Assembly (NCBI GenBank): GCA_001899305.1
Contig: MKWL01000018.1
Span: 62,001 to 126,000 of the forward strand
Length of the DNA: 64,000 nt
Direction: 5' to 3'
DNA from: Thiobacillus sp. 0-1251
GTDB lineage: Bacteria > Pseudomonadota > Gammaproteobacteria > Burkholderiales > Thiobacillaceae
Shown: in pieces, positions 1 to 9,826 of the stretch
How positions within the stretch are numbered: the first letter of the stretch is position 1
How the letters are laid out: each line of letters begins with the position of its first letter
Position numbers and translations under genes: made by a program
The notes under the pieces: generated by a model
Database searches by the model: none
Told to the model about the DNA's origin: nothing
What the model saw: only the letters and a program-made list of their open reading frames with translations

Positions 1-786
1 GGATTTGAGGGTCGTGTCCAGACCCGTCAAATGGGTTTTGGCGCAAGTCCAGTCGGCGCATTGGCCCAAGCGGGCAATGCAGTCGAAGGCCATTGTTCTC
101 ACGGCACCCGCTGCACTGCTGCCGTGTTTGCGCCAGATGTGGCTATCGGAAAAACTGGCCATGAATCCGAGATAGGCGGTCGTGACCGCCGCTGTCTCGC
201 TGCCCCAGTGCATGCGTCCCTGATGCAGTGAAACCAGTCCGGGACCGAGGATGTCTGCATAGCAATGGGTGTACTGATAGGCGATGCGATCCCGGGCAGC
301 CGCTTCCCGCATGGCTTCCAGCAGCGTGACGACCGGCGTTTCCCGAACATCGTGGCGGGGACTTTCGCCGAGTCCGCCAGGTGCGGCCAGCCGGATGGCC
401 CGGTAGACCCATTCCGCGTCATCGCGGGTGAGTGCAGCCAGGCTGCGCTGGAGCCGGTGCGCCAGGATATCTCCCGGCATGCAGTGCTGGGCGGCATGAA
501 TGAGCGGCACAGCCAGCAGCACGATGCCGAGGTTGGTATTGCAGCCGACCGCTTCCCGGGTGGCCTCGACCGCGCGGTAGATCCGTTCGCCGATTTCAAG
601 GTCGGGATTGGCGACATGCGGCGCGGCTGCCTTGGCGCTGATCAGGAAATCTTCGGCAGTCATGCCGTGCCCAGGGGATTCCCAGCTCACGTTGCCAGGC
701 TTGAAGGCGACCACATCCATCTCGCAGGCGGCAAGAAACAGGTCGGACATCGGCTGGGCGACGGGCATTTGCAGCAGGGCGTTCAT
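1..786 (-). CDS. CitG-family (triphosphoribosyl-dephospho-CoA synthase-like) protein, 3' end cut by window edge
   Basis: The frame is open from an ATG at 786 to the window edge, about 262 codons with no stop. The start overlaps the stop of the RimK-like gene (ATGA). The N-terminal part reads FKPGNVSWESPGHGMTAEDF and is followed by GCNTNLGIVLLAVPL, the pattern of CitG/MdcB-type proteins. CitG homologues are regular members of bacterial H4MPT gene islands, where their reaction is unproven; a role in making H4MPT or methanofuran is inferred. It is the last visible gene of the leftward mptG-mtdB-mch operon. The C-terminus is not in the window, so full length cannot be judged. Confidence 0.8.
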   Translation of the reverse strand, partial: MNALLQMPVAQPMSDLFLAACEMDVVAFKPGNVSWESPGHGMTAEDFLISAKAAAPHVANPDLEIGERIYRAVEATREAVGCNTNLGIVLLAVPLIHAAQHCMPGDILAHRLQRSLAALTRDDAEWVYRAIRLAAPGGLGESPRHDVRETPVVTLLEAMREAAARDRIAYQYTHCYADILGPGLVSLHQGRMHWGSETAAVTTAYLGFMASFSDSHIWRKHGSSAAGAVRTMAFDCIARLGQCADWTCAKTHLTGLDTTLKS

Positions 787-1694
787 GCGCACTGCTCCCG
801 GGTTTCCCTGACCACGTGGCGGTCGAGAAAATCATCCACCAGCATGGCGGCGATGTTGTCCTTGACGACGCTTTGCAGACCCCGCCAGGCCGGAATGCTG
901 TTCACTTCCAATACGTAGAGGCGGCCCTCGGGATCGCGTATCAGGTCGACTCCCGCATAATCCATGTCGAGCGCACGGGCGGCGTCCTCGGCCAGTCTGG
1001 ACAACTCCGGGTCGATGGGGGCAGGCCGGCAGGCGGCGCCCTGGGCCACGTTGTTGATCCAACTGGTGCCTTGACGCGTCATGGCGGCACGGCTGCGGCC
1101 ACCGACCACGAGCACCCGGTAGTCCTCCCATGAATCCGTCACGCTGCCGATGTAGCGCTGCAGGTAATACACCCCCTGGTATGCCTCACCCGGCGGGAGA
1201 TCGGCGGGCGAAGCCAGGCGCTTGAGCCCCGCTCCCTGGGAACCGAACAGCGGCTTCAATACCAGCTCGTGCCCCAGCGCAATTTCGCGCATGATCAGCG
1301 CGCGCGCCTGAGATTCGGACTCCGTCACCCACGTGGGCGGCGTCGGAATACCTGCCCGATGCAGCAGCAGGCTGGTCATGGCCTTGTCCACGCTTTTCTC
1401 GATGGCGCGGACCGAGTTGTAGACGGGCACGCCCAGCAACGGCAACACGTGCAGAAAATCGAGACGCAGGATGACCTGTTCCAGGGTTCCGCCCGGTACG
1501 CCGCGAACGAACACGCCGTCGGGCAGTTCATGCTCGAAACCGGGTATCGCCACGCCGCCGCTCTGCCCCAGATCCACCCGGCAATCCGTCAGCGACAGAT
1601 AGTTGGCCGCGTATCCTCTGCGCGCGAACGCACGCTTGAGCTGCTTGCCGTGCCAGCCCGGATCGTCGGTAAAGATCGCGATGCGGCGTGTCAT
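783..1694 (-). CDS. RimK-like ATP-grasp ligase of the H4MPT island
   Basis: This 303-residue protein starts at the ATG overlapping the mch stop (ATGA). It has a RimK-type ATP-grasp layout: an N-terminal Rossmann-like part ([15 protein letters not shown]), the early ATP-binding region ([14 protein letters not shown]), and a C-terminal metal-binding stretch ([10 protein letters not shown] ... [10 protein letters not shown]). RimK/MptN-type enzymes add glutamate to pterin-type or F420-type cofactors, and bacterial H4MPT islands usually hold one such gene. Glutamylation of the H4MPT side chain is therefore a reasonable inference. Translational coupling with mch upstream and the CitG-like gene downstream supports a cofactor role. 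Confidence 0.82.
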   Translation of the reverse strand: MTRRIAIFTDDPGWHGKQLKRAFARRGYAANYLSLTDCRVDLGQSGGVAIPGFEHELPDGVFVRGVPGGTLEQVILRLDFLHVLPLLGVPVYNSVRAIEKSVDKAMTSLLLHRAGIPTPPTWVTESESQARALIMREIALGHELVLKPLFGSQGAGLKRLASPADLPPGEAYQGVYYLQRYIGSVTDSWEDYRVLVVGGRSRAAMTRQGTSWINNVAQGAACRPAPIDPELSRLAEDAARALDMDYAGVDLIRDPEGRLYVLEVNSIPAWRGLQSVVKDNIAAMLVDDFLDRHVVRETREQCA

Positions 1695-2668
1695 GAGAAC
1701 GAACGCTCCAGCAGGTCTGCGTTGAGTTGTCCGGCACGGAAACTGCGGCCTGTCTTGAGGCTGGTCACGATGATCTGTGCCGGTGCGAACAGCAGCGGGT
1801 CGATCTTGTAGAAGTCGTGTCCGGCATTCTTGAAAACCTGTGCGAAAGGCTGGCCATAGTCCTTGGAAGCCTCGCTCGGCATACGCTGCGCAAGCGCCTC
1901 GGCCGCCGCTTCCTCGCCGGCGACAAACAACTGGACGCGGCCGCCGAAAAGAATCGCATCGTTGGTGCGGCCCATGGCGGTCAGGAAATCCGGTGACGGC
2001 GGACAGACCGGAGCCGTACCCATGCCGTCGACGATGTGATCGAGCGGGAAACCCAGGAAGTGCGCCTTGTGCAGGGCCACTTCGAGTACGCGGGCCACTA
2101 CCTGCACGCCGCCGGCCAGACTGGTGGTGGGCGTCAGGATCAAGGTCAGCCGGTCGGGGGAGACGTCGCACTGGCCAGCGATCTTGTCCAGCAAGGGCAG
2201 CGGCGGGATCTTGTCGGTTTCCAGGACGAGGCAGGCCGAGTCCGCGCGATCGCGATAAGCGAGTTCACCGAAGAGTTCTTCCTTGCCGGCCAGGGCACGG
2301 CCGGGACCCGATCCCAATGCGAAGAAACTGCCCTTGCCTTCGCCGTGCGACAGGCTCCATCCGGCGTACTGGCTGCCCAGACAGGCCAGCACCGGCTGTG
2401 CGGTGGAAACGGACAACTCCCAGGGCCAGGCGGCCTGGGCAGCGGCCGGAACGAGCGTGACGCGTCCGAGGCCGCCGAGGCAGATTTCGGCGATGCGCCG
2501 GCCTGCCTCGATGCCGCCCGCCACCCGGATGCCGGCATCGACGATGCGTACGCCATTGTCCTGCCGCGAAACCGCCAGGCGCAGTTCCGCGGCGTGGTCC
2601 ACCAGGTATTCGACCAAGGGGGATGCGAGCTGGTTGACGCTGGGAATGTGATTCATCGGGTGTGTCAT
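1691..2668 (-). CDS. mch: Methenyl-H4MPT cyclohydrolase
   Basis: This 325-residue protein has the usual Mch length. Recognisable family stretches are [15 protein letters not shown] in the middle, [19 protein letters not shown], and a C-terminal [15 protein letters not shown]. Mch interconverts methenyl-H4MPT and N5-formyl-H4MPT in the cytoplasm, the step between MtdB and the Fhc complex. The start ATG overlaps the stop of the ATP-grasp gene (TGATG) and its stop overlaps the RimK-like start, so the genes are translationally coupled. A second Met four codons in is an alternative start. Confidence 0.95.
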   Translation of the reverse strand: MTHPMNHIPSVNQLASPLVEYLVDHAAELRLAVSRQDNGVRIVDAGIRVAGGIEAGRRIAEICLGGLGRVTLVPAAAQAAWPWELSVSTAQPVLACLGSQYAGWSLSHGEGKGSFFALGSGPGRALAGKEELFGELAYRDRADSACLVLETDKIPPLPLLDKIAGQCDVSPDRLTLILTPTTSLAGGVQVVARVLEVALHKAHFLGFPLDHIVDGMGTAPVCPPSPDFLTAMGRTNDAILFGGRVQLFVAGEEAAAEALAQRMPSEASKDYGQPFAQVFKNAGHDFYKIDPLLFAPAQIIVTSLKTGRSFRAGQLNADLLERSFS

Positions 2669-3849
2669 CAGGCAGGGAACATCTGAGTGGAGTGCGCGAC
2701 GGCATGGTCATTCCAGCCGGCTGTGGGGGAGGCGAAACGATCCAGCCACTGAAGGATCTCCTGACGCCGGCCGAGCGCCTGGTACCGGGCGGTGGCCGCA
2801 TCCGGGCCGTCCGCACGGACCGTGCAGACAGGGTCGCCGGCCTCGATCACGCTGTCGGCCCAAGGCAGATCAGCACACCAGGAAGGCCAAGCGAAATCGG
2901 CCGGGATCAACAGGCGGGTTTCGGCGTAGACCACTGCCACGGCCATGCTGCCGCCCGGCTGGGGCAGGCGGGCCGGCAGTCGGCCCTTGCAGGCTTCGAC
3001 GTGCAGATCGAACAGGCAGGGCAGCAGCGGCACATCCCATAATTCCAGTGTGGCGGGCGGACGCGGATTCAGTTCCAGCAATACCCAGCCGGAGGGGGTG
3101 ACAATGAAATCGAGGCCGTTGAGGCCGACCAGGCCGAGCCGAGCGGTGAGCGCGCGTGCCGCATGCGTGACGGCTTCGTCGACCCCGGCCGGGCCGGCAT
3201 CCATGCGTGTCGCACCGGCATAGCTCCAACGTCCGGATGCCTGGGGCGGGGTTGTCAGGGGCTGGTTGAAACCGATCGAGCAGATGTCGCGCCCATTGGC
3301 CAGAAACAGGAAGGACCATTCCTCGCCGGCAACCTGTTGCTGGAAATAGCGTCCCGCATCGCTTTCGGGCAAGGCGGATGCGAGGCGTACATGCGTGCCG
3401 CCGCATGCGCCGGCCTGTTTGGACAGCCAACCGGCGACCTCTGCAGGGCGTGACATGCGGGTTGCCGGATGGGGAATGCCGAGCGCCGCGAGCAGGTTGC
3501 TGAAGCGTTCCGGATCCGCGACGGTTTCCAGGACCTCCGGCGAATTGCCCAGTACGATCCGCCCCTCGGACAGTCCGCGCAGCAGAGCCGGCTGGGCTTC
3601 GAGTCCCGATCCATAGACCAGACCGAGACAGGCGGCAGGCGGACAGACCGAGTCGGCCGCATCCAGCATGGCGGTCGCGTCGAATTCGCCGTTGCGGTCC
3701 AGCGGCGAGCGTGTCCATTTCAAGGCCATCCCGCAGGTATCCTGGTCGGCGAAGGCATCGATCCCGACGACCGAACGCTGTGCGCGCGCTGCCGCCTTGG
3801 CCAGTATGCGCCCGGACAACGAGGTGAGCAGAAAGGCCTTAGGCGGCAT
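2668..3849 (-). CDS. ATP-grasp protein of the H4MPT island
   Basis: The protein has 393 residues when started at the ATG that overlaps the last codons of mtdB by 11 bp; the open frame continues upstream but only inside mtdB. ATP-grasp features include [11 protein letters not shown], the metal-ligand region [19 protein letters not shown] and then [10 protein letters not shown]. It is a conserved member of bacterial H4MPT islands, commonly placed next to mch, with no settled reaction. An ATP-dependent amide or peptide-bond-forming step in H4MPT or methanofuran assembly is likely by fold and position but is not shown by the sequence. Confidence 0.78.
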   Translation of the reverse strand: MPPKAFLLTSLSGRILAKAAARAQRSVVGIDAFADQDTCGMALKWTRSPLDRNGEFDATAMLDAADSVCPPAACLGLVYGSGLEAQPALLRGLSEGRIVLGNSPEVLETVADPERFSNLLAALGIPHPATRMSRPAEVAGWLSKQAGACGGTHVRLASALPESDAGRYFQQQVAGEEWSFLFLANGRDICSIGFNQPLTTPPQASGRWSYAGATRMDAGPAGVDEAVTHAARALTARLGLVGLNGLDFIVTPSGWVLLELNPRPPATLELWDVPLLPCLFDLHVEACKGRLPARLPQPGGSMAVAVVYAETRLLIPADFAWPSWCADLPWADSVIEAGDPVCTVRADGPDAATARYQALGRRQEILQWLDRFASPTAGWNDHAVAHSTQMFPA

Positions 3850-4741
3850 GCAACCGGGCCTCGCGCAAACAGTCGGCAAAGCCCAGATAAAGCGGGCTGT
3901 CCGTGCGCAGCATGGCCTGCAGCAGGCCTTGCTGAACCTTGTATTTGATGTTGCCGATGGCGAGCGGACCGATTCCCACGGCATGCCCGGAGGCTGCCAC
4001 AAGCGGCTTGCCATCGTCCATGACGCCGATCCCTTCGATCCCGGCCGGCGGGACTGCATTGATGTCGGCCGCCACCAGCAAGCGTGCCGCGTGCGCGAGA
4101 TGCGCGGGCCCCATCACTTGGACGCCGGCCTTCGCCGTGGCGAGCGCGACTTCGGTGTCCGCGATGAGCGCCGCCTTGGCATCGTCGGAACTGGCATCGA
4201 TGGGGCGTATCGTCACGCCGAAGCGGGCCTGGATGGCCTCGGCGGCGGACTGTGCCCGGAACAGGCCATCGTGGCCGGGAATCGTGACCTCGGCGCCCGC
4301 CTGGGCGGCGAGCACGGCAGCAATCATGCCAACCGGGCCGGTGCCGCCGAAAACGGTGACGCGGCGGCCGGCAAGCGTGCTGCCATGGGTGCTGGTCAGG
4401 GCTTTTTCCACGGCGGCAATCATGGCCGCGGCGGTAGTGAAGGCGCCGCTCGGATCGGCGAAGACCGACACTTCGAAGGGCGGCACCATTGCCTTGCGTG
4501 CGGCGTCCAGCATGCCGGCGGCGAGCATGGGATCGCGTCCGCCGATGAAGATGCCGGTGTGCTTCACGCCTTTCGGACCCCGGGAAAAGATGGCGTCCTG
4601 GGTAAAGCCTGCGATGTCTTCCAGCCCTACGCCCGAATACGGGATCACGGCGTTCCAGCCGGCATCGTAGGCCATGTTCACGTCAAACGGGCTGACCCGT
4701 GTGCCGGGCGTGGCGAAGTGCAGCAAATAGGGTTTTTCCAT
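3839..4741 (-). CDS. mtdB: NAD(P)-dependent methylene-H4MPT dehydrogenase
   Basis: This 300-residue MtdB begins MEKPYLLHFATPG and continues with VSPFDVNMAYDAGW. A Rossmann segment (VTVFGGTGPVGMIAAVLAA) supplies the dinucleotide site. MtdB oxidises methylene-H4MPT to methenyl-H4MPT in the cytoplasm, so it follows Fae and precedes Mch. A GGAG Shine-Dalgarno lies just upstream of the ATG. The gene is second in the leftward operon, 22 bp after mptG, and its end overlaps the ATP-grasp start. MtdB rather than MtdA is chosen from the Mch/Fhc context and the N-terminal sequence. Confidence 0.94.
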   Translation of the reverse strand: MEKPYLLHFATPGTRVSPFDVNMAYDAGWNAVIPYSGVGLEDIAGFTQDAIFSRGPKGVKHTGIFIGGRDPMLAAGMLDAARKAMVPPFEVSVFADPSGAFTTAAAMIAAVEKALTSTHGSTLAGRRVTVFGGTGPVGMIAAVLAAQAGAEVTIPGHDGLFRAQSAAEAIQARFGVTIRPIDASSDDAKAALIADTEVALATAKAGVQVMGPAHLAHAARLLVAADINAVPPAGIEGIGVMDDGKPLVAASGHAVGIGPLAIGNIKYKVQQGLLQAMLRTDSPLYLGFADCLREARLHAA

Positions 4742-4763
4742 TGTTTTCTCCAGCTGTTGTTAT

Positions 4764-5750
4764 TCAGGAATGCGCCTGGGCTCGGTATGCTTCGGTACGG
4801 ATTTCCGCGCCGCGATTGCGGCCGGAGCACACCATGAATTCCAGCCCTTCGGTACCGAACTCGTTGTACGCGGCACGTGCCAGGGAACGTGCCTGAATTT
4901 CCGAGTCGATCAATGCAAAACCGGTGGGTCCCCACGAGCTTTGCCCGATGCCTTCGGCGCCGTTCCGTGCCAGCCAGGCCAGTGCGCTGGCCACGTGATG
5001 GCTGGCGAACCGTCCGCCTTGGGCCGGCGCGAAATGATCGCCCACCGTCTGCTGGATGGCGTGGATGGCGGCGCCGAATCCCGGAAGATCCTGCTCGACC
5101 AGGGACGGCATGGCCTGCATCAGCGCGAGCCGGCACAGGTGCGCGGCTCGCGCCTCGGGAAATTTTGGCAGGGCGGCGAAGGCCCGCTTTTCCTGCTCGC
5201 CGTGCAAGCCCTTGTAGGTCTTGTCCATCACCAGGATCACGCGCCACTGCGCGGGAAACTCGATGCGCGAAATCACCAGGGGCGGGTCGCCTTCGTCCTT
5301 GCGTCCGCCATCCACCACGAATCCGCCCTGCGTAAACAGGCCCAGGCCGATGCCTGAACGCGCGCCCCGATTCAATTTCCTGGCCATGTCGTGGACCGGC
5401 CAATCCACGTCATACAGCCGGGCAAGCGCCGTGCCGACGGCCAGGGCGAGTTGGGTACCCGAGCCGAGGCCGGCGTGATCGGGGATGGCCTGATGGACCT
5501 GGATATAGGTGCCGTCCGTAATGCCCATGGCCGCGAGCGATTGGCGTGCGAACGATTCCACCCGCTCGGATTGCGGACCTTCTGCCGAAACCTGTTCGGC
5601 CGGATAGGCGGTCAGCGTCGTGGCCAGTTCATCCAGTGACAGACCCAGGCTGCCGAAGCGCCGCCCCAGTCCGCCATTGAGGTCGAGAAACCCCATGTGT
5701 AGCCGTGCGGAGGCTCGTACGGTAACGCTGATCGTGGCGGTATGTGGCAT
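4764..5750 (-). CDS. mptG: Beta-ribofuranosylaminobenzene 5'-phosphate synthase
   Basis: The protein has 328 residues from the ATG at 5750 (MPHTATISVTVRAS). The frame extends upstream to 5828, but that would place the start inside and beyond the predicted sigma-54 promoter at 5790-5804, so the inner ATG is preferred. It is a GHMP-kinase-fold protein with the glycine-rich loop DHAGLGSGTQLALAVG and RLHMGFLDLNGG near the N-terminus, typical of beta-RFAP synthase. The enzyme makes the first committed H4MPT intermediate from 4-hydroxybenzoate or p-aminobenzoate and PRPP. It is the first gene of the leftward mptG-mtdB-ATP-grasp-mch operon. Confidence 0.92.
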   Translation of the reverse strand: MPHTATISVTVRASARLHMGFLDLNGGLGRRFGSLGLSLDELATTLTAYPAEQVSAEGPQSERVESFARQSLAAMGITDGTYIQVHQAIPDHAGLGSGTQLALAVGTALARLYDVDWPVHDMARKLNRGARSGIGLGLFTQGGFVVDGGRKDEGDPPLVISRIEFPAQWRVILVMDKTYKGLHGEQEKRAFAALPKFPEARAAHLCRLALMQAMPSLVEQDLPGFGAAIHAIQQTVGDHFAPAQGGRFASHHVASALAWLARNGAEGIGQSSWGPTGFALIDSEIQARSLARAAYNEFGTEGLEFMVCSGRNRGAEIRTEAYRAQAHS

Positions 5751-5789
5751 GTGTATATGGAGTGGTGCAAAGCGTGTAAGCCTCTGGAA

Positions 5790-5804
5790 GCAATTGCTAT
5801 GCCA
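5790..5804 (-). promoter_or_regulatory. Predicted sigma-54 promoter for the mptG operon
   Basis: The minus strand reads TGGCATAGCAATTGC, matching TGGCAYR-N4-TTGC with correct GG-N10-GC spacing. It lies 40 bp upstream of the mptG ATG and about 70 bp from the dyad at 5860-5874. This is inferred from sequence only. Confidence 0.68.
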
Positions 5805-5859
5805 ATGGGAAAATACATAAATAATCAATCGTCTAGCTTTACATGCTCAGAGCGACGAT

Positions 5860-5874
5860 GTGACAGACTGTCAC
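5860..5874. promoter_or_regulatory. Perfect dyad, candidate activator site (UAS) between divergent mptG and fhcB operons
   Basis: GTGACAGACTGTCAC has perfect 6-bp arms around a 3-bp centre. The same ACA-N3-TGT core occurs upstream of mtoX, of fdsG and of the sigma-54 activator. It sits between two predicted sigma-54 promoters that point away from each other. Confidence 0.65.
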
Positions 5875-5977
5875 GCCGCTCGCATCGGCCGCGTGACATC
5901 TTTTATGGAGGAAGGCGGCATGCGTCGACGGGAAACTGCCTGCCTGGCCAGACACATAGGCGCAGCCGCGACATGCA

Positions 5978-5992
5978 TGGCATGGATCCTGC
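5978..5992 (+). promoter_or_regulatory. Possible sigma-54 promoter for the fhcBADC operon
   Basis: TGGCATGGATCCTGC has GG-N10-GC spacing, with CTGC in place of TTGC. It lies 118 bp from the dyad at 5860-5874, a usual activator distance. It implies transcription starting near 6004, downstream of the ATG at 5996. It is weaker than the mtoX and fds sites. Confidence 0.45.
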
Positions 5993-6034
5993 TAAATGCT
6001 TTGGCACTTCAGTCTTTTTGAGTCTTCTATCTCA

Positions 6035-7282
6035 GTGTCCAGTCCTTCGGTTTGTTGTCCTTTTTGCGGTTTGCTGTGTGACGATCTGGAAGTCGTGCGC
6101 GAGGGGGACGGCGTGCGGCTCGAACGCCCGGCGTGTCCCCGCGCATCGCGGTTGTTTTCCATCCCGGACCCTGGCCAGGCCATGATTGCCGGCTTGCCCA
6201 TCAGCCTGGATGAAGCTTGCCGGTCGGCGGCGATCATCCTGTCAGGTTCGCACCGCCCGCTGATCGGCGGACTGGGATGCGATGTCACGGGCCATCGCGC
6301 TGCCCTGTCGCTGGCGGAAAAGCTGGGGGGGGTGGTCGATCACATGCATGGCCGCGCACAGTTCCGCAATGTGCAGGCTTTCCAGGATGGCGGCTGGGTG
6401 ACGACCACCCTGTCCGAGGTGCGCAACCGTGCCGACCTGATCGTGCTGGCGGGCACGGATGCCTCGCGCTATCCGCGTTTCTTCGAACGCTGTCTTGCCC
6501 CGGCGTCCCAGTTTGGCGAGTTGACGCGCAAGGTCGTGGTTCTGGGCGATCCCGTGCCGTCCATTCCCGTCATGGACGGCGTATCCGTTTCGTCCATCCC
6601 GATCGATGCGGGCCGCCTGGGCGAATTATTTGCCGTCATGCGCGCCAGCTTGGCAGGGATGCCTACGCGTGCCGCAGACGTGGCGGGCGTGTCGATCGGG
6701 CAGATCGAGGCCCTGCTGGCCGATATGCGTGCGGCCCGCTATGGTGTGCTGGTCTGGAACGCGGCGGAACTGGATTTTCCGCAGGCCGATCTGACCATCC
6801 AGTCGGCCGTGAATCTGGTCAAGGATCTCAACCAGGCGACGCGATGGTCCGGGTTGCCTCTGGGGGGCGACGATGGTGGCACCTCGGCCGCGCAAACCTG
6901 CACCTGGCAGACCGGCTACCCCTTGCGCACCGCATACGAAATCGCCGGTCCGCGCTATGAACCGCTGCTGTTCGACAGCGACCGTCTGCTGAAAACAGGG
7001 GAGGTGGATGCGCTGGTCTGGATATCGGCGTTCGATCCCGAACGCACGCCCCCTGCCGTGGATTGTCCGACCGTGGTGCTGGGTCGGGCCGACATGCGGT
7101 TTGCCCGGGCGCCGGATGTGTTCATTCCGGTGGCCGTTCCGGGTGTACAGCATGCGGGTTTCCTGCATCGGATGGATGCGGTGGTGGCCTTGCCCTTGTC
7201 GGCGCCCGCATCGTCCAGCCTGCCGAGCGTGGCCCAGGTCCTTGCCATCATCCAGGGAGAGACGAATCATGCTGCGGCTTAA
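6035..7282 (+). CDS. fhcB: Formyltransferase/hydrolase complex subunit B (formylmethanofuran dehydrogenase B homologue)
   Basis: The protein has about 415 residues from the GTG at 6035; an ATG at 5996 would add 13 non-conserved residues and lies upstream of the predicted transcription start. The N-terminal CCPFCGLLCDDL is the FwdB/FhcB signature, and later parts (GLGCDVTGHRAAL, DVFIPVAVPGVQHAG) resemble a molybdopterin-oxidoreductase scaffold. In bacteria, Fhc converts formyl-H4MPT to formate via formyl-methanofuran, and subunit B is thought not to act as a redox enzyme. It is the first gene of fhcBADC and overlaps fhcA by 14 bp. Confidence 0.9.
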   Translation: MSSPSVCCPFCGLLCDDLEVVREGDGVRLERPACPRASRLFSIPDPGQAMIAGLPISLDEACRSAAIILSGSHRPLIGGLGCDVTGHRAALSLAEKLGGVVDHMHGRAQFRNVQAFQDGGWVTTTLSEVRNRADLIVLAGTDASRYPRFFERCLAPASQFGELTRKVVVLGDPVPSIPVMDGVSVSSIPIDAGRLGELFAVMRASLAGMPTRAADVAGVSIGQIEALLADMRAARYGVLVWNAAELDFPQADLTIQSAVNLVKDLNQATRWSGLPLGGDDGGTSAAQTCTWQTGYPLRTAYEIAGPRYEPLLFDSDRLLKTGEVDALVWISAFDPERTPPAVDCPTVVLGRADMRFARAPDVFIPVAVPGVQHAGFLHRMDAVVALPLSAPASSSLPSVAQVLAIIQGETNHAAA

Positions 7283-8933
7283 GAATGGCCGGATCTACGA
7301 CCCTGCGCACGGCGTCGATGGCGAGGTCCGCGATCTCTATATCGAGGATGGCCGCATCGTGGCCGCACCAGGGCCGGATGCGAGAATCGATCGCGACATC
7401 GATCTCGCCGGCCGCGTGGTGATGGGCGGCGCCATCGACCTGCATACGCACATCGGCGGCGGCAAACTGAACATTGCGCGGGCGCTGTTGCCGGAGGACC
7501 ACCGCCAGGATCCGCTCCCGACCAGCGGCGGCATGCATGCCGGCTGTGGTCACGCCGCGCCCTCGACCTGGACCACCGGTTACCGCTATGCCGAGATGGG
7601 CTATACCGCCTGCTTCGAGCCGGCCATGCAGCCCACCAACGCGCGTCATACCCATCTTGAGATGGGCGATACGCCCATGGTGGACAAGGGCGCCTACGCC
7701 ATGCTCGGCAGTGACGACTTTTTCCTGCGCATGCTGGCCAGCGGGGCGGACCAGCGCCTGATCAACGACTACGTGGGCTGGACGCTGGATGCGAGCCAGG
7801 CCATGGCCATCAAGGTGGTGAATCCGGGCGGCATCTCTGCCTTCAAGTTCAATGCCCGCAGCCTGGATCTGGACGAGGCCCATCCCTATTACCGCGTGAC
7901 ACCCCGACAGGTGGTGCAGGCACTCGCGCGGGCTGTGCACGACCTGGGTGTGGCGCACCCGCTGCACGTGCACGCGAGCAACCTGGGCGTTCCCGGCAAT
8001 GCCGACACCACCCTGGCAACCATGGCCGCGGCGGAGGGATTGCCCATCCATCTGACCCACATCCAGTTCCACAGTTATGGCACCGAAGGCGAGCGCAAGT
8101 TTTCCTCCGAAGCCGAGCGTATCGCCGATGCCATCAACCGCATGCGCAATGTGTCGGCCGATGTCGGACAAGTCCTGTTCGGCCAGACGGTGACCGTCTC
8201 GGGCGACAGCATGAAGCAGTACGGCAACCATCGCCATGCCAGCCCGGACAAATGGGTGGTCATGGACATCGAATGCGACGCGGGCTGCGGCGTGGTTCCG
8301 TTCAAGTACCGCGACAAGAATTTCGTCAACGCCCTGCAATGGGCGATCGGTCTGGAACTGTTCCTGCGTGTCAACGATCCCTGGCGCATCTTCCTGACCA
8401 CCGACCATCCCAACGGTGCGCCCTTCACCAGCTATCCGCACCTGATTCGCCTGCTGATGGACAAGCGCTTCCGCGATTCGAAGCTGGACGAGATCAACGC
8501 CGAGGCCGCCGCGCACAGCCAGCTGCGCAGTCTGGATCGGGAATACAGCCTCTACGAGATCGCCATCATGACGCGCGCTGCACCGGCCCGCTCCCTCGGC
8601 CTGACCGATCGCGGCCATCTGGGTGAAGGGGCGGCGGCCGATATCGTGGTCTATCGCGACGATGCCGACCGCGAGGCCATGTTTGCGCAGCCCGAGTATG
8701 TGTTCAAGGACGGCCAGCTCATCGTGCGCGACGGCAAGGTGGTGAACGTGGTCAATGGTGCACTGCACGTGGTGAAGCCCGAGTACGACAAGGGCATCGA
8801 GAAACCCCTGAAGGATTATTTCGACCGTTACATGACAGTCAGGATGGAAAACGTCCGCATAAGCGACGACGAGATCTGCACGTGCGGCGCCAGCAAACTG
8901 ATTCCCCATGTGTGCAAGGGGAGGGCGGCGTGA
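7269..8933 (+). CDS. fhcA: Formyltransferase/hydrolase complex subunit A (amidohydrolase)
   Basis: This 554-residue member of the amidohydrolase superfamily starts MLRLKNGRIYDP. AIDLHTHIGGGK carries the HxH metal ligands, HPLHVHASNLG and LTHIQFHSYG carry further histidines, and FLTTDHPNGAPF supplies the catalytic Asp region. It hydrolyses formyl-methanofuran, releasing formate from the H4MPT pathway. The start lies inside the fhcB 3' end and its stop overlaps the fhcD start (GTGA), with AAGGGGAGGG as a strong ribosome site for fhcD. Confidence 0.95.
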   Translation: MLRLKNGRIYDPAHGVDGEVRDLYIEDGRIVAAPGPDARIDRDIDLAGRVVMGGAIDLHTHIGGGKLNIARALLPEDHRQDPLPTSGGMHAGCGHAAPSTWTTGYRYAEMGYTACFEPAMQPTNARHTHLEMGDTPMVDKGAYAMLGSDDFFLRMLASGADQRLINDYVGWTLDASQAMAIKVVNPGGISAFKFNARSLDLDEAHPYYRVTPRQVVQALARAVHDLGVAHPLHVHASNLGVPGNADTTLATMAAAEGLPIHLTHIQFHSYGTEGERKFSSEAERIADAINRMRNVSADVGQVLFGQTVTVSGDSMKQYGNHRHASPDKWVVMDIECDAGCGVVPFKYRDKNFVNALQWAIGLELFLRVNDPWRIFLTTDHPNGAPFTSYPHLIRLLMDKRFRDSKLDEINAEAAAHSQLRSLDREYSLYEIAIMTRAAPARSLGLTDRGHLGEGAAADIVVYRDDADREAMFAQPEYVFKDGQLIVRDGKVVNVVNGALHVVKPEYDKGIEKPLKDYFDRYMTVRMENVRISDDEICTCGASKLIPHVCKGRAA

Positions 8934-9826
8934 TCATCAATGGCGTATACATCGACGACACCTATGCGGAAGCCTTCGGTATGAAGGCAACCCGCATTGT
9001 CATCACCGCGGACAACCTGACCTGGGCAAAGCATGCGGCCAACGCCGCCTTCGGCTTTGCCACCTCGGTCATCGCCTGCGGCTGCGAGGCGGGCATCGAA
9101 CGCGAGTTGTCTCCGGAGGAAACACCCGACGGGCGCCCTGGCGTGGCCGGCCTGCTGTTTGCGGTCTCCACCAAGGAGTTGGCCAAACAGCTGGAGCGGC
9201 GTGTCGGCCAGTGCGTGCTGACCTGTCCCACCACGGCCGTGTTCGCCGGCTGCGAAGGCGAAGAGTCGCTGCCGCTGGGCAAGAACCTGCGCTATTTCGG
9301 CGACGGCTGGCAGATGTCCAAACTCATTGCCGGACGGCGCTATTGGCGCATCCCGGTGATGGACGGCGAGTTTTTGGCCGAGGAAACGACCGGCCTGATG
9401 CGTTCGGTCGGCGGCGGCAATTTCCTGGTCCTGGCGCGTTCGCGCAGCCGGGCGCTGGCCGCCTGCGAAGCGGCAGTGGATGCCATCCTGCGCGTTCCTG
9501 GCGCCATCGCGCCCTTCCCGGGTGGGGTGGTCCGCTCGGGCTCCAAGGTGGGCTCCAAATACAAGGCGCTGCCTGCCTCCACCAACGATGCCTTCTGTCC
9601 GACCCTGCGCGGCGTGGCGAAAACCGAGCTCAGTCCGGGCGTGGACGCCGTGCTCGAGATCGTGATCGATGCCGTCACCGACGCCGACATGCGCGTGGCG
9701 ATGAAGGCCGGCATGGATGCGGTCTGCGGGATCGGTGCGGCAGGTGGCATCGTACGTTTGTCGGCGGGCAACTACGGCGGAAAGCTGGGCCAGTTCCACT
9801 ATCGGTTGCGGGAGATTCTGGCATGA
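8930..9826 (+). CDS. fhcD: Formylmethanofuran--H4MPT N-formyltransferase
   Basis: The protein has 298 residues, the normal Ftr length. The GTG at 8930 is chosen over an ATG at 8882 because it follows AAGGGGAGGG, overlaps the fhcA stop and gives the family N-terminus (IINGVYIDDTYAEAFGMK). Other conserved parts are CGCEAGIERELSPEETPDGR and GSKYKALPASTNDAFCPTL. It moves the formyl group from formyl-H4MPT to methanofuran, and is the third gene of the complex. Confidence 0.95.
   Translation: MIINGVYIDDTYAEAFGMKATRIVITADNLTWAKHAANAAFGFATSVIACGCEAGIERELSPEETPDGRPGVAGLLFAVSTKELAKQLERRVGQCVLTCPTTAVFAGCEGEESLPLGKNLRYFGDGWQMSKLIAGRRYWRIPVMDGEFLAEETTGLMRSVGGGNFLVLARSRSRALAACEAAVDAILRVPGAIAPFPGGVVRSGSKVGSKYKALPASTNDAFCPTLRGVAKTELSPGVDAVLEIVIDAVTDADMRVAMKAGMDAVCGIGAAGGIVRLSAGNYGGKLGQFHYRLREILA

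Noticed and set aside
5742-6185. 147-codon plus-strand frame across the mptG/fhcB control region
   Set aside because: It runs through the activator dyad and into fhcB in another frame; no homology-like features.
7248-8909. 553-codon minus-strand frame over fhcA
   Set aside because: Antisense to fhcA, no motifs, no start context.
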